From Larix sibirica (taxonomy: Eukaryota > Streptophyta > Pinopsida > Pinales > Pinaceae): a stretch of 21,337 nt of DNA. The stretch's first letter is position 1. Every line of letters begins with the position of its first letter. Location: contig NWUY0300021860.1 in the NCBI GenBank assembly GCA_004151065.3, positions 13,178 through 34,514 of the forward strand. The letters run 5' to 3'. A program made the position numbers and the translations under genes. Positions 19,365-21,337 of the stretch are shown here, in pieces. The notes below the pieces were generated by a model. The model did no database searches and was not told where the DNA came from. It worked only from the letters and a program-made list of their open reading frames with translations.

Positions 19365-19388
19365 ATGTATGAAGCCTTTCTTTCGTAA
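19365..19388 (+). other. Possible 7-codon upstream ORF
   Basis: ATG at 19365, directly after the candidate acceptor, encodes MYEAFLS and a TAA. It ends before the main start, so reinitiation would be possible. Confidence 0.3.
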
Positions 19389-19392
19389 GTAA

Positions 19393-19665
19393 ATGCGCCA
19401 GGAAACGAGTTTGAAGAATTGCGATCAATTAAAAGCGCAATGGCGGCCTCCTTGGAGATTCCAAATGGTTGGCAGAGTCCTAGAATTTCATTTACTTTCG
19501 ATTTCTCGCAGATGGAGACTGAAAGGACTACAAACGACTGGCAGAGCCCTAGAATTTCATTCTCTCTCAATCTCTCGCAGACCGACAGGATTTCACCAGA
19601 GAAACGCAAAAGAAAAGACGTGGGAGATGTTAATTGTGACACAGACTTTGAGTTTTGTGTTATAA
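19393..19665 (+). other. Out-of-frame upstream ORF overlapping the main start
   Basis: An ATG at 19393 opens a 90-codon frame (+1 relative to the main one) that runs 226 nt past the DUF1645 start. Its reading through the coding region is a shadow frame. Its ATG would matter only if it lies in the mature leader, where it would be expected to lower translation of the main protein. Confidence 0.3.
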
Positions 19666-20591
19666 GCAATAATAATAATGGCCGGAAATCAATCATAGGA
19701 GATACTCTGCTACCTATTGCTGATGAATTGTTCGTGGATGGTAAAATTTTGCCTCTAATTCACAGTTCTGTTGAAGCCCAACCTGTAACCATTGCTCATC
19801 ATCTCAATCTTGAAAGGTCAAGATGTCAGTCCCCGGTTCGATCCACCTCTTCTCCTTCTTCAAAGGTAACAAGTTGCTGTTGGGGAAATGTTGCTTCAAA
19901 GCCCTTACGTCATAAGCCTTCTAATAAGTGGAAGGAAATCATGTTTAAGCTAAGCAACAGGGAAGATGTTCGTGCAAAGAACAGTAGAACATCACCTAAG
20001 TTAGTTACTGGGTGCACATATAAAGAAATAGAGACTCTTTCCGGCCTCGTCGAAGGTTCGAAACCCTTGAGAGCATGGAATATAAGCAATAAAGTCCAAT
20101 CTGACTCCCGATGCCTTAGTAAGTTGAAACGTGGGTTTGAGGCAGAAGACAGCAAAGAAGAAACGATGGCGAAACAGACTGCTGGCAGAGACAAACTAGG
20201 CCGTCCTGGAATTCCCGCATCGAAAGTAAGAGGGGGTATGAACAACCCTGGAACTGTTGTTGGGAACGGAACGTTTATGGTTCGAGGCTTGGGGAGGTCC
20301 AATAGTACTGTTGCAGAAGCTGCCAGCTTGTATGCCCCACGGCCAGGAAGACCAATAGCGGAGGGATCTTTCCTATTGAAGGCTAACTCCATGGGAGGAG
20401 GAGGGGTGAGGATGAGTCCGGTGTTGAATGTGCCTGTCTCCATTGGCATTGGCTATGTGGGAGGCGGATGGAATGGCGGCGGTGGCCTCTTTGACTTCTT
20501 CTCCAAGAGAGAGAAGAAACAAGCACAACCATCTGCATATCATCATCATCATCACTTCCATACTTCTACCAATAGGAAGAAAGGCACTTGA
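19440..20591 (+). CDS. DUF1645-family protein, 383 residues
   Basis: A plant-specific family of unknown biochemical role; rice members have been linked to stress tolerance and grain size. Residues 11-24 and 34-47 are tandem copies of a WQSPRISF motif, seen once in relatives. Next come a basic PEKRKRK (53-59, possible nuclear signal), DFEF (69-72), ADELFVDGKILPL (94-106, the family signature), Ser/Arg-rich sequence, a KWKEIMFKL segment (163-171) and the conserved end MSPVLNVPVS (325-334). A Gly-rich loop, LFDFFSKREKK and five His (368-372) finish it. I chose the ATG at 19440 (context gcaATGG). Upstream codons in frame (to 19419) lack an ATG. It appears to be a single exon with intact coding. 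No transposon lies inside. No signal peptide or membrane segment seen. Confidence 0.8.
   Translation: MAASLEIPNGWQSPRISFTFDFSQMETERTTNDWQSPRISFSLNLSQTDRISPEKRKRKDVGDVNCDTDFEFCVISNNNNGRKSIIGDTLLPIADELFVDGKILPLIHSSVEAQPVTIAHHLNLERSRCQSPVRSTSSPSSKVTSCCWGNVASKPLRHKPSNKWKEIMFKLSNREDVRAKNSRTSPKLVTGCTYKEIETLSGLVEGSKPLRAWNISNKVQSDSRCLSKLKRGFEAEDSKEETMAKQTAGRDKLGRPGIPASKVRGGMNNPGTVVGNGTFMVRGLGRSNSTVAEAASLYAPRPGRPIAEGSFLLKANSMGGGGVRMSPVLNVPVSIGIGYVGGGWNGGGGLFDFFSKREKKQAQPSAYHHHHHFHTSTNRKKGT
19468..19580 (+). repeat. In-frame tandem duplication in the DUF1645 gene
   Basis: Blocks at about 19468-19511 and 19537-19580 are 69 bp (23 codons) apart and share tggcagag.cctagaatttcatt and atctctcgcag-type ends. 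The encoded copies are WQSPRISFTFDFSQ and WQSPRISFSLNLSQ. Confidence 0.85.
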
Positions 20592-20760
20592 ATCCCCCTG
20601 TTTATCATCTCATCTCTGCACAAATTCCAATTCTTTATACATCCGAGTTGTCGTATATACCAAATTCAATGAATGAGTGTATTTGGTATGCGTGTGAATC
20701 TTTCGTTAGTGCCTGAGCATCGTGCCTGTAGCTGACCTGTCAATAAGGACAGAGGGTTAA
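20592..20760 (+). other. Probable 3' untranslated region
   Basis: Pyrimidine-rich sequence follows the TGA, and aataag at 20742-20747 could act as a near-upstream polyadenylation element. The end of the transcript cannot be fixed from sequence. Confidence 0.35.
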
Positions 20761-21082
20761 TAATTAAGATAATGCATGATTAAGCTCTGCTTTGCTTTAA
20801 TGGAGATAATATATTTAATACCATGTTTGTGTAGGTTTTATTTTGATGGGGATAATGAGTGCCAAGAAGATGTAGTTAGAAATATCCATAACTGTTATTT
20901 TATCAATTACCTTGGATGATCAAGGTATAGCCAGTATTCTGGAAAAACAAGGTATGCTAGAATTATATAATCAATATATGGGTTAATAAAAGCATTGGAT
21001 TAAGAGGTTAATAATTATTTCTCCCAACTACTCAAACCTATACTTGATGGACTTTAGAATTAAGAGTTTGAAGTATAGAATC
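20761..21082. other. AT-rich downstream flank
   Basis: No gene seen. The short string aaggtat recurs at about 20920-20926 and 20950-20956. Confidence 0.4.
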
Positions 21083-21183
21083 ATAAATTTTTCGATTTAA
21101 AATTATTTTTATGTTTAAGAATGAACGTTTTTTATAAATTTTTCAATTTAAGATTGTTTTTATGTTTAAGATGAAGGTTTTTA
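21083..21183. repeat. 51-bp imperfect tandem duplication
   Basis: Units starting at 21083 and 21134 share ataaatttttc.atttaa.att.tttttatgtttaaga and a gtttttt-type end. Differences are mostly single-base. Confidence 0.75.
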
Positions 21184-21337
21184 TAGTTACTTATAATAAT
21201 ATTTTGTATTTTTGAGTTTGAATTGTGTGATAGTTTTTAAAATTCAATATTTCGAGTGGACAATTATTCGGAAACCATGAAAAATTGGAACGAGATAGCC
21301 TAATTATACTTATAAACTATTTGAGACGAACTAACTG

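Noticed and set aside
19910-20449. 179-codon minus-strand frame
   Set aside because: It lies wholly opposite the DUF1645 coding region, whose family motifs are on the plus strand.
20539-20560. His-run as a metal-binding tail
   Set aside because: It is encoded by a simple CAT repeat and is likely slippage; five His followed by Phe-His does not establish a metal site.
1-21337. tRNA, rRNA, CRISPR or biosynthetic cluster
   Set aside because: No cloverleaf-type B box with matching A box, no regularly spaced identical repeats and no group of co-directed enzyme genes were seen.

Overview
The window looks like intergenic, repeat-rich nuclear DNA of a seed plant with one convincing host gene near its right end. 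The evidence is the degraded chromovirus, copia-like and plant-type LINE fragments, AT-rich and CpG-poor non-coding sequence, and a plant-specific DUF1645-type gene. Old, heavily decayed retroelements at this density fit a gymnosperm genome well, but that placement is inference. I saw no bacterial-style operons, CRISPR arrays, rRNA or tRNA genes.

Left third (1-6330): a small non-autonomous copia-like LTR element lies on the minus strand (681-2584), with two ~245-bp LTRs, a primer-binding site complementary to initiator-Met tRNA and a purine tract. It is followed by two copies of another LTR (2833-3109 and a deleted copy ending at 6327). Between them are a possible gypsy LTR start and a 1.4-kb repeat (4339-5735) that recurs at 11722-13105.

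Middle (6330-11720): the 3' end of a LINE ORF2 (zinc finger plus RNase H, plus strand), then a minus-strand Ty3/gypsy gag-protease relic whose gag C-terminal segment is present twice. Next come a duplicated palindrome-bearing 48-bp unit and a stretch with two perfect short tandem duplications, ending in a single N beside a 45-bp direct repeat. That last stretch is suspect as an assembly seam.

Right third (11720-21337): the second 1.4-kb repeat copy runs directly into a chromovirus integrase plus chromodomain pseudogene (about 13150-14250). A purine tract and the start of an LTR at 14331 follow. At least ten stop codons in the pseudogene sit where the family has Trp or Gln, the pattern expected from 5-methylcytosine deamination. 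From 15640 to about 18180 I see no gene. From 18180 onward CpG becomes commoner, and a 383-residue DUF1645-family protein is encoded at 19440-20591. Its N-terminal motif is duplicated in tandem, and its leader may hold an intron and upstream ORFs.

Nothing here makes a convincing undescribed molecular system. The best leads are the DUF1645 gene's duplicated motif and leader, the two-copy 1.4-kb repeat of unknown origin, and the unexplained CpG-retaining block before the gene.
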